Source of the DNA: Mobiluncus curtisii subsp. curtisii ATCC 35241 | Lineage (GTDB): Bacteria; Actinomycetota; Actinomycetes; Actinomycetales; Actinomycetaceae | Length of the DNA: 64,000 bases | Assembly (NCBI RefSeq): GCF_000146285.1 | Contig: NZ_GL385912.1 | Location: forward strand, 1,286,336-1,350,335 | Direction: 5' to 3' | Part shown: positions 33,873 to 42,792 of the stretch, piece by piece | Layout of the letters: each line of letters starts with the position of its first letter | Numbering within the stretch: the stretch's first letter is position 1 | Notes under the pieces: generated by a model | The model's database searches: none | Seen by the model: the letters and a program-made list of their open reading frames with translations, nothing else | What the model was told of the DNA's origin: nothing | Position numbers and translations under genes: made by a program

Positions 33873-34337
33873 CTACTTCTCAGCCCGCACCGTGACCTCG
33901 AGCGGTGAGGTAAGTTCTTCGAACAGACGCACTGTCAGCTGGTAAGTACCGACCGACTTAATGGGCTGCTCGATGACAATCTTGCGTTTGTCGATTTCCG
34001 CGCCCTTTTGCTCTTTCACTGCCGCCGCAATCTGAGCGGTGGTGATAGCCCCAAACAGACGCCCATTCGCACCAGCCTTGGCGTCAATCAACACCGGATC
34101 TCCCTCAGCAAGTTTGGCTTGCACTGCCTGCGCGACTTCCATCGAAGCAATCTGCTTCTTTGCCAAGGCGGCCTTCATCCGGTCGATTTCCACCTGGGAT
34201 CCCTTGGTCCAGGGCATCGCCAAACGACGAGGCAGCAGGTAGTTGCGTGCGTAACCGGGACGTACCTCAACCACGTCACCAGCGTTACCGAGCTTGGCGA
34301 CTTCGTGTGTCAAAACAACTTTCGTATTCTGAGTCAT
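33873..34337 (-). CDS. rplI: 50S ribosomal protein L9
   Basis: This 154-residue protein binds 23S rRNA and stabilises the L1-stalk side of the ribosome. It has the L9 signature LGNAGDVVEVRPGYARNYLLP, a long central helix (about residues 45-75) and the C-terminal domain. GAGGGAGG precedes the ATG. It is the last gene of rpsF-ssb-rpsR-rplI, 21 bases after rpsR. Confidence 0.97.
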   Translation of the reverse strand: MTQNTKVVLTHEVAKLGNAGDVVEVRPGYARNYLLPRRLAMPWTKGSQVEIDRMKAALAKKQIASMEVAQAVQAKLAEGDPVLIDAKAGANGRLFGAITTAQIAAAVKEQKGAEIDKRKIVIEQPIKSVGTYQLTVRLFEELTSPLEVTVRAEK

Positions 34338-34358
34338 GGCTAACTTCCTCCCTCAAAA

Positions 34359-34604
34359 TCAGCGGCCGGAACCGGAGTAGGGCAGCAATGCCATCTCGCG
34401 GGCGTTCTTAACCGCTTTCGCAATCTGACGCTGTTCCTGCACGGACACACCAGTGACGCGACGGGCGCGAATCTTGCCGCGGTCCGAAATGAACTTGCGC
34501 AGCAAAGCGGTGTCTTTGTAATCAATGTTGCCAACCTTTTGAGCCTTTAGCGGGTTGGTCTTTTTCTTAATGGGTTTGGTGTTATTGCGCATCTGCTTAC
34601 CCAT
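34359..34604 (-). CDS. rpsR: 30S ribosomal protein S18
   Basis: This 81-residue protein pairs with S6 on the 30S platform. It has [19 protein letters not shown] and the basic [21 protein letters not shown]. It has no zinc-binding cysteines, so it is the zinc-independent form. AAAAGGAG precedes the ATG. It lies between ssb and rplI. Confidence 0.97.
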   Translation of the reverse strand: MGKQMRNNTKPIKKKTNPLKAQKVGNIDYKDTALLRKFISDRGKIRARRVTGVSVQEQRQIAKAVKNAREMALLPYSGSGR

Positions 34605-34689
34605 ATTGATCTCCTTTTATATTGTGTTGAAAAACTTATCTATGCTGTGTCGGAATGCCGGGTTGAATACCCTAGCACGGCAGACCGGT

Positions 34690-35238
34690 TTAGAACGGCG
34701 GATTCTCGCCAAAGCTGGAATCGGCGGGAGCACCATATCCAGGCGCGGGCGAACTCCAGGCATCCCCATCGGATCCTCCAGCGGGAGCTCCGTAAGTGGG
34801 CTGCGGACCAACTCCGCCAGGAGCGCTGTTGTAGCCGCCGCCGTTCGGGTTGGCACCAAACCCACCCTCACCGCGCTGAGTCCGGTTTACCGAAGCGGTA
34901 GCAAAACGCAAGGACGGACCAATCTCGTCAACCGTCAGCTCCACTGAGGTGCGACGAGAGCCGTCTTGGGCTTCCCAAGAGCGCTGCTGCAAACGACCCT
35001 GCGCAATGACGCGCGACCCCTTGTGCAGGGATTCCGCGACATTTTCAGCCAGTTCCCGCCAAGCGGTACAGCGCAAGAACAGAGCTTCGCCGTCTTTCCA
35101 GCTGTTGGAGGCGCGGTCAAATGAACGCGGAGTTGACGCAATCGTAAACGAAGCCAGCGCCGTGCCAGATTGACCCCAGCGAAGTTCCGGGTCAGCCGTT
35201 AAGTTGCCTATTACCGTGATAATCGTGTCGCCTGCCAT
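34690..35238 (-). CDS. ssb: Single-stranded DNA-binding protein
   Basis: This 182-residue protein coats single-stranded DNA at replication forks. The OB fold covers about residues 1-110 ([38 protein letters not shown]). A Gly/Pro-rich linker follows, and the tail ends in [10 protein letters not shown], a variant of the DDDIPF partner-binding tip. AAGGAG precedes the ATG. It sits between rpsF and rpsR as in most bacteria. Confidence 0.96.
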   Translation of the reverse strand: MAGDTIITVIGNLTADPELRWGQSGTALASFTIASTPRSFDRASNSWKDGEALFLRCTAWRELAENVAESLHKGSRVIAQGRLQQRSWEAQDGSRRTSVELTVDEIGPSLRFATASVNRTQRGEGGFGANPNGGGYNSAPGGVGPQPTYGAPAGGSDGDAWSSPAPGYGAPADSSFGENPPF

Positions 35239-35369
35239 TGTTTCTCCTTAGTTACAATCAATCCGGGGCGTGGTGCCAAAATCCGCTCTCTGTGTACCGC
35301 CGTTTCCGGCTCTACTCAACATATCAGGGACCCTGGAGACCAAAATTCGCCTCCGTTTGAGTGGAAAAA

Positions 35370-35657
35370 TTAGGCATCCTTGCGCATCAGTTTGGTGCGC
35401 AGAATCGACTCGTTTAGACCCAGCTGACGGTCCAATTCCTTGGCGATTTCCGGGGTGGTTTCCATATCGACAACCACGTAAATCCCGTCCGTCTTTTTCA
35501 AAATGGGGTAGGCGAGCTTGCGCTTGCCCCACACATCAAGTTTCTCAACTTTGCCCCCCAGGTCTTTTACCTGACCAAACAGGGCACTCATCGAGGGTTC
35601 GACAGTGCGTTCATCGACCTCGGGGTCGATAATCACCATCATTTCATATTTCCGCAT
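35370..35657 (-). CDS. rpsF: 30S ribosomal protein S6
   Basis: This 95-residue protein is part of the 30S platform. It begins with RKYEMMVIIDPEVDERTVEP and has KLDVWGKRKLAYPI and the acid-helix end typical of S6. AAAGGAG precedes the ATG. The gap to ssb is 131 bases and holds no gene I can see; this is longer than usual. It is the first gene of the operon. Confidence 0.97.
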   Translation of the reverse strand: MRKYEMMVIIDPEVDERTVEPSMSALFGQVKDLGGKVEKLDVWGKRKLAYPILKKTDGIYVVVDMETTPEIAKELDRQLGLNESILRTKLMRKDA

Positions 35658-35713
35658 GTAACTCTCCTTTGGTCTTAACGGCCCCGGTCTCTCCGGAGCA
35701 GGAGTCGCCGCCT

Positions 35714-35728
35714 TGGCGCGGCGCCAAA
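35714..35728. promoter_or_regulatory. Perfect palindrome upstream of rpsF
   Basis: TTGGCGC-G-GCGCCAA lies 57 bases upstream of the rpsF start in a 245-base gap that otherwise shows nothing. It could be an operator or the leader site where S6:S18 acts, but it does not have the usual S6:S18 loop. Confidence 0.3.
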
Positions 35729-35902
35729 ACAGCCTTACGATTCTAACGTTTTCCGCTCACTTTAGCCAATTCACAGGTCTGTAAGGCGATAGCTCGGGAC
35801 CTTGCCACCAATGGAATCGAGAAACATGTCACCACACGCCACTCTGCCAGGAGCGTCCACGACCGCAGACCGGCTCCACCTCGCTTGTGAATCGGTCACC
35901 AG

Positions 35903-38164
35903 TTAGGCAGCGGGACCGCCCGACTCGGTCGCGCCGCCTTCCCCACCCGGTGCGGGATTAGGAGGAGCCGGCGAATTACCGGGGTTAGGAACATACCCGG
36001 AAGTGCCGGGAATGGTGGGACTGGGCTCCGCTCCACCCGAACCATTCCCGCCACCAGCAGGTCTATTGCCCGACTCGTTGGGGGACAGATTTCCCGGATT
36101 GCGCGGCTGCGCCGGAGCTGGCGGCAGAGACGGGTTTGGTGGTAAAGAGCCGACAGGACCGGGGTTTGTTGCAGTTTCGCTCTCCGTAGGTCTGGGTTCC
36201 TCCGAACGGGTCACTTCCACTTTCTTCAGTTTCTGAGCTTTCTCAAACTGCTCGACTTCCAGACCTTTCACGGCCCCAGACATGTAGTGTTTCCACAGCC
36301 ACGCCGGCCAGGTGGAACCGGTAACTTCTCGAATACCGCCAAACGGAGTAATGGATTGTTCTTCCCCGTTAGGTCCGGACTGGTACATTCCGACAATCGT
36401 CACCGCCTGGGGGATGAATCCGGCAAAAACTGCGGATTTGTTATCGGTAGACGAACCGGTCTTACCGGCAGAAGGCCTGCCGATTTGGGCTTTCGCCGCG
36501 GTGCCTCCCGCCTGGAAAGGACCCGTCAGGGCTTGGGTGGCAGTCAGGGCGATGTTGCGATCGATAACCTGGTCCGCCGAGAAAGACGGCATATAGACAA
36601 TGTCTCCGGAAGTGTCCGTAACCTGGCGAATCATGTGGACTGTCTGGCGCTTACCCTGGTTGGCGATAGTTCCGTACGCTTCGGCAATATTTGCCGCCGT
36701 GGGTGAGGCAGACCCCAGCACGTTCGTCAAGGAATTATCCAAACCCGGAGTATTTTCGGGATAGCCCAAACGAATCGCGACTTCCTTGGTCAAGGACGGT
36801 CCAACTTTCGCGTTCAAAGCGACATAAGCCGTGTTGATAGATTTCGCGGTGGCTTGCGCCAGGGTGACAGTTCCATAAGAGGCTCCGCCGAAGTTCCTGA
36901 TAGGCACCCCTTGAATGGTCTGCGGGGAGTTTCCGGGATAGGTGTCATTCAGGGACCCACCCTGTTCCAAAGCCGCAATCATGCCGAAGGGCTTAAACGT
37001 AGACCCGGCTTGGAAATGTTCCTGGGTGACGGCGTTAATTTGGACTTTCAGATAGTCCTTTCCGGGATATTCCGCGATAATCTCCCCGGTACTCGGATCG
37101 GTAGAAATCATCGCGACATGCAGGTTATCCGAATGACCCGACGGCAGCTGCGCCACCGTTTGCTCCATCAATTTGACCTTATCTTTGTCCAAGCTGGTGA
37201 CGACTTTCAGACCCATCGTGTCGATTTGTTCCTCGGTCAAACCTGCCAGATCTTTCAGCTCTTGACGTGCTTGGAACATGAAATAGCCGCTCAGTCCCCC
37301 AAAGTCCTGCACACTCGGGGTAGGTGGAATCGTGGTCGGGAACTGTGCTGCTGCCTGCTGTTCAGGGGTGATATACCCGTCGGCAGCCATATTCTTAATG
37401 ACCCGTTTCCACCGTTTTTGTGCCAGCTCGGGACTGACTGCCGGATCGTAGGCGGACGGCGCAGGGATGATTCCGGACAGCAGCGCTGCCTCCGAGTAAT
37501 CAATGTCCTTGGCGTCCTTGCCGAAATAAGCCTTCGCAGCAGCCTGAATCCCGTAGGAGCCGCGACCGAAATAAATCGTGTTCAGGTAGTTGCCCAGGAT
37601 TTCGTCTTTTTCTTGCTGGCGGTTGATTTTCAACGCCATAATGGCTTCTCTGGCTTTCGCCCAGTACCGTTGCACCACGTTTCCCTGGTTCGTGTTTTCC
37701 GCCATGTAGTAGCGTTCCACGTACTGTTGACTCAACGTGGAGGCACCCTGTGTTGCCCCACCGCGGGCGTTATTGAGGAAAGCCCGCGCGATACCCCGCA
37801 AATCGACCCCGGAGTTCGTCCAAAAGGTTCGGTCCTCTGAAGCCACGACGGCGTTGCCGATTTGTTTGGGCAGGTCTTTCGCGTCGATGATTTCCCGGTT
37901 TACCTCAGCAAACTTGCCGATTTCGGTGGCTCCATCGGAATAGTACACGGAGGTGACTTGGGCGCGGGCAAACTCGGCAGGTTTGGGCACTTCGGTAGTG
38001 GCGTAGACAATCAGGAAGGTTGCCAAGGCTCCCACCAGCATCAGGATAAAGAGGAACAGCAGAGTCAGAAAAAAGTTGCGTACATAGTGGTGTTTGCGCC
38101 GTATGGGTCGCACCTGTCGCACCATTTGCCCAGTTACTGTGCGTGGTCGTGCTGCCTTTGCCAT
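35903..38164 (-). CDS. Class A penicillin-binding protein (glycosyltransferase/transpeptidase)
   Basis: This 753-residue protein polymerises and crosslinks peptidoglycan. One membrane segment (FFLTLLFLFILMLVGALATF) near residue 35 is followed by the GT51 domain (VASEDRTFWTNSGVD, GASTLSQQYVERYY) and the transpeptidase domain with the active serine in GSTFKPF, the SIN motif in KSINTAY, and KTG in GKTGSSTDN. The C-terminal 100 residues are rich in Pro, Gly, Asn and Ser and are probably disordered in the wall. ATG at 38164 has AGGACAGGG upstream; GTG at 38182 is an alternative. The CCA enzyme gene ends 35 bases upstream of the start of this ORF. Confidence 0.94.
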   Translation of the reverse strand: MAKAARPRTVTGQMVRQVRPIRRKHHYVRNFFLTLLFLFILMLVGALATFLIVYATTEVPKPAEFARAQVTSVYYSDGATEIGKFAEVNREIIDAKDLPKQIGNAVVASEDRTFWTNSGVDLRGIARAFLNNARGGATQGASTLSQQYVERYYMAENTNQGNVVQRYWAKAREAIMALKINRQQEKDEILGNYLNTIYFGRGSYGIQAAAKAYFGKDAKDIDYSEAALLSGIIPAPSAYDPAVSPELAQKRWKRVIKNMAADGYITPEQQAAAQFPTTIPPTPSVQDFGGLSGYFMFQARQELKDLAGLTEEQIDTMGLKVVTSLDKDKVKLMEQTVAQLPSGHSDNLHVAMISTDPSTGEIIAEYPGKDYLKVQINAVTQEHFQAGSTFKPFGMIAALEQGGSLNDTYPGNSPQTIQGVPIRNFGGASYGTVTLAQATAKSINTAYVALNAKVGPSLTKEVAIRLGYPENTPGLDNSLTNVLGSASPTAANIAEAYGTIANQGKRQTVHMIRQVTDTSGDIVYMPSFSADQVIDRNIALTATQALTGPFQAGGTAAKAQIGRPSAGKTGSSTDNKSAVFAGFIPQAVTIVGMYQSGPNGEEQSITPFGGIREVTGSTWPAWLWKHYMSGAVKGLEVEQFEKAQKLKKVEVTRSEEPRPTESETATNPGPVGSLPPNPSLPPAPAQPRNPGNLSPNESGNRPAGGGNGSGGAEPSPTIPGTSGYVPNPGNSPAPPNPAPGGEGGATESGGPAA

Positions 38165-38217
38165 ATTCCCTGTCCTCGCCACAGTTTTCCCGGCTCACCT
38201 CTGGCGGTAAAGCGGTG

Positions 38218-39747
38218 TTACTGCGCTTTGTCCTGCTCTTTCGTACCATTGTGCCATTTTTCCCACCAGTCACGCAGAACCGCAGTGGCATTTTCCGGTC
38301 CCACCGGACCGTGTTCCATCCGGTATGCCAGCATGAATTTATAGGCTTTCCCGACTTCAGGACCCGCGGGAATCCCCAGGATTTCCATGATTTCATCCCC
38401 GTTGAGTTCGGGGCGTACCGCGTCCAATTCTTCCTGAGCTTTCAGCTCCTTAATCCGGGCTTCGAGGTCATCATAGGCAGCGGCTAACCGTTGGGCTTTT
38501 TTCACGTTGCGAGTCGTGCAGTCGGCACGAGTCAGGCGGTGCAGGCGTTCCAACAATGGACCGGCATCGGTGACGTAGCGGCGCACGGCGGAATCGGTCC
38601 ACACCTGTTCCCCATAGCCGTGGAACCGCTGATGCAACGCGACCAAGCGGGACACATCACGAATCGTCGCCTTGTCATATTTCAAGGCTTTCAGGCGAGC
38701 GCGGGTAATCCGCGCCCCAACCACGTCATGCTGGTGGAATGTCACGACCCCCCCGGCCTCGAAACGTCGGGTCGCGGGCTTGCCAATATCGTGCAAAATC
38801 GCCGCCAGGCGCAGCACCAAGTCCGGGGCGGGCACGGGTCCGTCCGGTCCGGTCTCCTGCGCGATAGCCTGGTCAAGCACGGTCAAGGAGTGCTCCCACA
38901 CGTCCTTGTGACGTTTGTGTTCGTCTTGCATATCGAGCAAATCCATCAGCTCGGGCAGGACTTGTTCCGCCAGGCGGGTGTACACCATCAGTTCCAGCCC
39001 CCGGCGAGGCGCTGGGGCGGTCATTAGGCGGGACAGTTCAGCCTGGACCCGTTCGGGGGAAACAATAGTCAGCCGCTCGCGCATAGTTTCCATCGCCTGC
39101 ATCGTTTCGTAATCCACGTCAAACTCGAGTTGGGCAGCAAACCGGGCGGCGCGCATTATTCTCAGGGGGTCATCCGAGAATGACTCTTCCGGGTCGATAG
39201 GGGTGCGCAAAATCCCTGCTGCCAAATCGTTGAGCCCCCCGGTGGGGTCCACCAGTTCCAGGGTGGGCAGGCGTAGCGCGATGGAATTAACCGTGAAATC
39301 ACGGCGAAACAGGTCCCCCTCCAGGGTGTCACCGAACTTGACGGTGGGTTTGCGGGAATCCCGCTGGTAGTCGTCGCTGCGATAGGTCGTGATTTCAAAG
39401 ACGTCATCGCCTTTGCGGGCTCCCAAAGTGCCGTAGTTGCGTCCTACGTCCCATACTGCGTCCGCCCAAGAACGCAGCACCGCTTCGGTTTCGTCGGGAC
39501 GCGCCGAGGTGGTCAGGTCTAAGTCATGCGGGGTGATTCCCAGCAGGGCGTCACGTACCGGTCCTCCGACCAGCGCAATCTCATAGCCCGCGGCGGCGAA
39601 CGCCTCTCCGAGAGGCACCACTTTCGCTTTCAACGCCTGACGCACCGCGTCCTGCCGGCTTGCTGTCGTGCCGGACTGTTTCCCTGCCGCGGTCGTTTCC
39701 GGGGCAGTCGGATTCGGGGGTGCGCTGTTCGCGGTGGTCTGAGTCAT
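38218..39747 (-). CDS. cca: CCA tRNA nucleotidyltransferase
   Basis: This 509-residue enzyme adds or repairs the CCA end of tRNAs. It has the class II nucleotidyltransferase motif VGGPVRDALLG with DLDLTTSARPDE, the RRDFTVNSIAL motif and an HD domain (LAAILHDIGKPATR, VVTFHQHDVVGA). The C-terminus carries a helical extension. The ATG at 39747 follows GAGAGGAGGG, and the 10-residue longer frame is less likely. In actinobacteria the gene is divergent from NUDIX/murJ, as here. Confidence 0.94.
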   Translation of the reverse strand: MTQTTANSAPPNPTAPETTAAGKQSGTTASRQDAVRQALKAKVVPLGEAFAAAGYEIALVGGPVRDALLGITPHDLDLTTSARPDETEAVLRSWADAVWDVGRNYGTLGARKGDDVFEITTYRSDDYQRDSRKPTVKFGDTLEGDLFRRDFTVNSIALRLPTLELVDPTGGLNDLAAGILRTPIDPEESFSDDPLRIMRAARFAAQLEFDVDYETMQAMETMRERLTIVSPERVQAELSRLMTAPAPRRGLELMVYTRLAEQVLPELMDLLDMQDEHKRHKDVWEHSLTVLDQAIAQETGPDGPVPAPDLVLRLAAILHDIGKPATRRFEAGGVVTFHQHDVVGARITRARLKALKYDKATIRDVSRLVALHQRFHGYGEQVWTDSAVRRYVTDAGPLLERLHRLTRADCTTRNVKKAQRLAAAYDDLEARIKELKAQEELDAVRPELNGDEIMEILGIPAGPEVGKAYKFMLAYRMEHGPVGPENATAVLRDWWEKWHNGTKEQDKAQ

Positions 39748-39845
39748 GACCCTCCTCTCGGGTACGTTCCTTTCCAACTAACCGCTCATTACCGGGACTT
39801 TTCACCGTATTTTCAACCGGTTAGAAAAACCTCTGCACTATTTTA

Positions 39846-39851
39846 TATAAA
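39846..39851 (+). promoter_or_regulatory. -10 element of the NUDIX-DUF6049-murJ operon
   Basis: TATAAA at 39846-39851 lies 8 bases before the ATG at 39860, and no ribosome site is present between them. The transcript probably starts at or next to the ATG. The -35 (TTAGAA at 39821) is weak. Confidence 0.45.
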
Positions 39852-39859
39852 ATCGTCGT

Positions 39860-40372
39860 ATGTCAGCCGCATCGGAATTGCCGCAGCCCGTCCCCGCGGG
39901 CTTTTACCGGTCCCGTTCGGGGCGGCTGCTGCCGATTGTGGAAGAGGTCAGTGCGGGGGGACTGGCTGTGAAACGTGTCGAGGGAAAGGTGTGCGCCGCA
40001 TTGATTTTGCGTCAAGGTCGCGCCGGTCGTCTGGAGTGGCTGCTGCCCAAGGGGCATGTGGAACCGGAAGAGACGATTCCTCAGGCCGCAGCTCGTGAGG
40101 TTGCGGAAGAGACAGGTATCGAGTGTCGCCCGGTGCGTTACCTTTCCTCGATGGATTATTGGTTTTCCGGTACTGACCGTCGGGTGCACAAGGTCGTTCA
40201 CCATTTTTTGCTGGAGGCTACCGGTGGTCAGATAACGGCGGAACGCGATCCTGACCGCGAGGCTTGCAGCGCCCAATGGGTGCCGTTATCCCTCCTGGAC
40301 AAACGCTTGGCATTCCCTGCCGAACGTCGCATCGGTGCGTTGGCTCGAAAAATGTTGGGGGTGCGCAGTTGA
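39860..40372 (+). CDS. NUDIX hydrolase
   Basis: This 170-residue protein has the full NUDIX box GHVEPEETIPQAAAREVAEETGI (positions 72-94), with the metal-binding REVAEE. The substrate is a nucleoside diphosphate linked compound that cannot be named. It is the first gene of a plus-strand group with DUF6049 and murJ, as in other actinobacteria such as Mycobacterium. Its stop overlaps the start of the next gene. No ribosome site is seen, so it may be translated from a leaderless mRNA. Confidence 0.9.
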   Translation: MSAASELPQPVPAGFYRSRSGRLLPIVEEVSAGGLAVKRVEGKVCAALILRQGRAGRLEWLLPKGHVEPEETIPQAAAREVAEETGIECRPVRYLSSMDYWFSGTDRRVHKVVHHFLLEATGGQITAERDPDREACSAQWVPLSLLDKRLAFPAERRIGALARKMLGVRS

Positions 40373-42792
40373 AGACGCGCCGCTCAATTCCGTTCATTTC
40401 CCGCGTCCTTATCGGATTAGCGGCGTTATCTTGCGTGTCGTTAGCTGGAGGTACCCCCCACCCCGCGCAAGCTCAAACCGAAAAACCGTCCCCCACCCCT
40501 TCTGCCAGCCCCTGTGCGTCCGCCACCAACTCACACTCCGCCAGCGCCTTTTGCGGACCAGGTTTTAACCGTCAGGGCGTTCGTCTGGAGATTACCGCGA
40601 TGACTCCCATCGTGACGCCAGAGACTACCGAATTGACCGTCAGTGCCCTGTTGGAAGTCAATTCGAATTATCACCAGGCTGCACAGGGGACACTGCATCT
40701 AAACGTTTCCACCCAAACCCCCCTTACCCGTGAGGAGCTGAACCAGTGGATGGATGTCCAGGGCAATGACGCGCGTTTGCAGCGAAAAGTCCAAACAGTT
40801 GCGACCCTGCCTATCGATCACCTTACCGCGGGTAAACCTCAGCCGGTGACACTGCATGTACCCGTGACTGACCTGCCCCTGGGGCGTTCGGACCAGTGGG
40901 GACCCAGACCCTTGAGTCTGACTTTTGTCCCGGATGCGGCTGCGACGGAGAAAGTCCCGTCCAGTACCGATTTGGCATCTTTCAGCGCCCAGGACCGCGC
41001 GTTTTTATTGTGGGATTCCGGCGCCGCGTTTGAGCCCAGTGAACTGTTGACTTTTGTGCCGCTCACCACCACGCACGCTGATGTTGTGGCGGCGGACCGC
41101 GAGCTACCAAACCTCGGCAGTCGCCCGAACCAGCGGCTCATGGAAGTGTGCGCGCTGGCAAATGCCACCCCACTGACCCCCGTATTCGACCCCTTTTTGA
41201 TTGCCACGGAGCTGAACGGGGTGGACGAGACCTCCCGTCTGCTGAATTTGAGCAAACCTAGCCCGTCTCCCAGTACCGAGCCGCGTCCCGCTGTGACACC
41301 TTTGCGTGACCTGGTCGCCGCCGGTAACTGCGGCCAGCAGCCGCCTGCCTATCTGCCTCCGGGGGATTTCGGGGCGGCAAACACCAGCTGGTTGGCGCCG
41401 GCTGCGCAGGATTTGTTGCGCACCACCGCGGTTGAATTGGGTACCAAAGTCACCCAAAGAATCCCGGAATATCAAGGGAATCTGTTGTTGTGGCCGGATT
41501 TTTCGGTGCGCTACTCGCCGTCCGGAGATGTCGCCCAAGAAGTCTCGACCTGGGGGAATCACCCGCTGCTGCTCTCCCCCGACTCGGGTTTTAAGGAGTT
41601 GGGGAAGTCTCCCGCTTATGACACGGATAGCCGCCAGCGTATTGAGTTTTCAGCACCCGGAAACACCACTTCGGCTGCAGGGTGGACTTTGGACGGGGAT
41701 TTGTCCCGCCTGTTGAACGGTCAGCCGGCATTTGATGCCAGTCAGACTCCCGCGGATTATCGGCTTTCTGCCGTGGGGGCGCGGCAGTGGGCGCTCGCGT
41801 CCACGGCGGTGCTGACCCGGCAGCGTCCTTTTGCCCCCCGCGTCTTCGCGGCGGGTGCCGACCGGGATTACAGTGCCACACCGACGCAAAAGGCCGTGAT
41901 GCAGGGTCTCGGTCAAGCTCGCTGGTTGAGTTTCCCCGCCTGGAACACGGTCCTGCCCCCCGTGAGTGAAGCCGCGGGGACGCAGACCCGAACGGTCACG
42001 GTACCGGCTCCCACACCGGCTGGACAGACAGATTCTAGCTCCTTTTCTACCGGCTCGAAAGCTGCTATTCCAGGAGGAAAACCATTGACGTGGTTCACCA
42101 ACCCGACATTTGCGGCAGCGGATAATCTTCGAGTGGGTACTGCCCTGAGCGCTGCCATGTCTGAACCGGCACGATTTAACACCATGTTTTCGGCTCTCCA
42201 AATCTCCAGCGCCTGTGCCACCTGTACCGCCAGCATCCCGGATGGCACCATTTGGGCAGGAAAATCGGCAGCTCGCCAACAAACCCCCTCACCCCACTCG
42301 TCCCAGACCGAGGAACTGGCGCCCAACACTATTGACCCCGACATTTCCGCGGCAATTATTGATTTGATTAATTCGCAACCGGCCTCGGTCATCAATCTCA
42401 TTGATAAGAGCGCCCAGCTGCCGATCTCTGTCTCTAATGGTTGGGACCAAGCCGTGAGTGTGCGTCTGAAATTGACCCCTTCGGATACCCGTTTGCAATT
42501 CAATCCGGTGGAGACTCTCACCATAGCGCCTCACTCCATCGGTCAGTTCCGCATCCCGGTGAAAGCAGTCGGTTCGGGAGATGTGCAAGTCACCGTGCAA
42601 CTGACCAACCCGGCAGGGCAGAGCATCGGCGCGGCGGAAACTATCCAGGTGCGAGTCCGGGCGGAATGGGAATCCACCGGAACCTACATCGTGGCTGGTT
42701 TACTGGCTGTCGTGTTGGTTTTCGGGATAGTTCGGCGTATCGTGAAAGGCCCCAAGAACCGTACCCCAAAACGGGAGACTAAACGTGAGTGA
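40369..42792 (+). CDS. DUF6049 family secreted membrane-anchored protein
   Basis: This 807-residue protein begins with a signal peptide (KTRRSIPFISRVLIGLAALS, then a small-residue AQA site) and ends with one membrane helix (TYIVAGLLAVVLVFGIVRRI) and a basic tail. The long outside region is rich in Thr and Pro and has beta-like repeats; DUF6049 proteins have unknown function. The start is TTG overlapping the TGA of the NUDIX gene (TTGA). Its stop overlaps the GTG of murJ by 8 bases. Gene order places it with peptidoglycan synthesis. Confidence 0.85.
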   Translation: MKTRRSIPFISRVLIGLAALSCVSLAGGTPHPAQAQTEKPSPTPSASPCASATNSHSASAFCGPGFNRQGVRLEITAMTPIVTPETTELTVSALLEVNSNYHQAAQGTLHLNVSTQTPLTREELNQWMDVQGNDARLQRKVQTVATLPIDHLTAGKPQPVTLHVPVTDLPLGRSDQWGPRPLSLTFVPDAAATEKVPSSTDLASFSAQDRAFLLWDSGAAFEPSELLTFVPLTTTHADVVAADRELPNLGSRPNQRLMEVCALANATPLTPVFDPFLIATELNGVDETSRLLNLSKPSPSPSTEPRPAVTPLRDLVAAGNCGQQPPAYLPPGDFGAANTSWLAPAAQDLLRTTAVELGTKVTQRIPEYQGNLLLWPDFSVRYSPSGDVAQEVSTWGNHPLLLSPDSGFKELGKSPAYDTDSRQRIEFSAPGNTTSAAGWTLDGDLSRLLNGQPAFDASQTPADYRLSAVGARQWALASTAVLTRQRPFAPRVFAAGADRDYSATPTQKAVMQGLGQARWLSFPAWNTVLPPVSEAAGTQTRTVTVPAPTPAGQTDSSSFSTGSKAAIPGGKPLTWFTNPTFAAADNLRVGTALSAAMSEPARFNTMFSALQISSACATCTASIPDGTIWAGKSAARQQTPSPHSSQTEELAPNTIDPDISAAIIDLINSQPASVINLIDKSAQLPISVSNGWDQAVSVRLKLTPSDTRLQFNPVETLTIAPHSIGQFRIPVKAVGSGDVQVTVQLTNPAGQSIGAAETIQVRVRAEWESTGTYIVAGLLAVVLVFGIVRRIVKGPKNRTPKRETKRE

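Noticed and set aside
40264-40368. A longer N-terminus for the DUF6049 protein
   Set aside because: It would overlap the NUDIX gene in another frame. The TTG at 40369 is directly followed by a proper signal peptide and overlaps the upstream stop.
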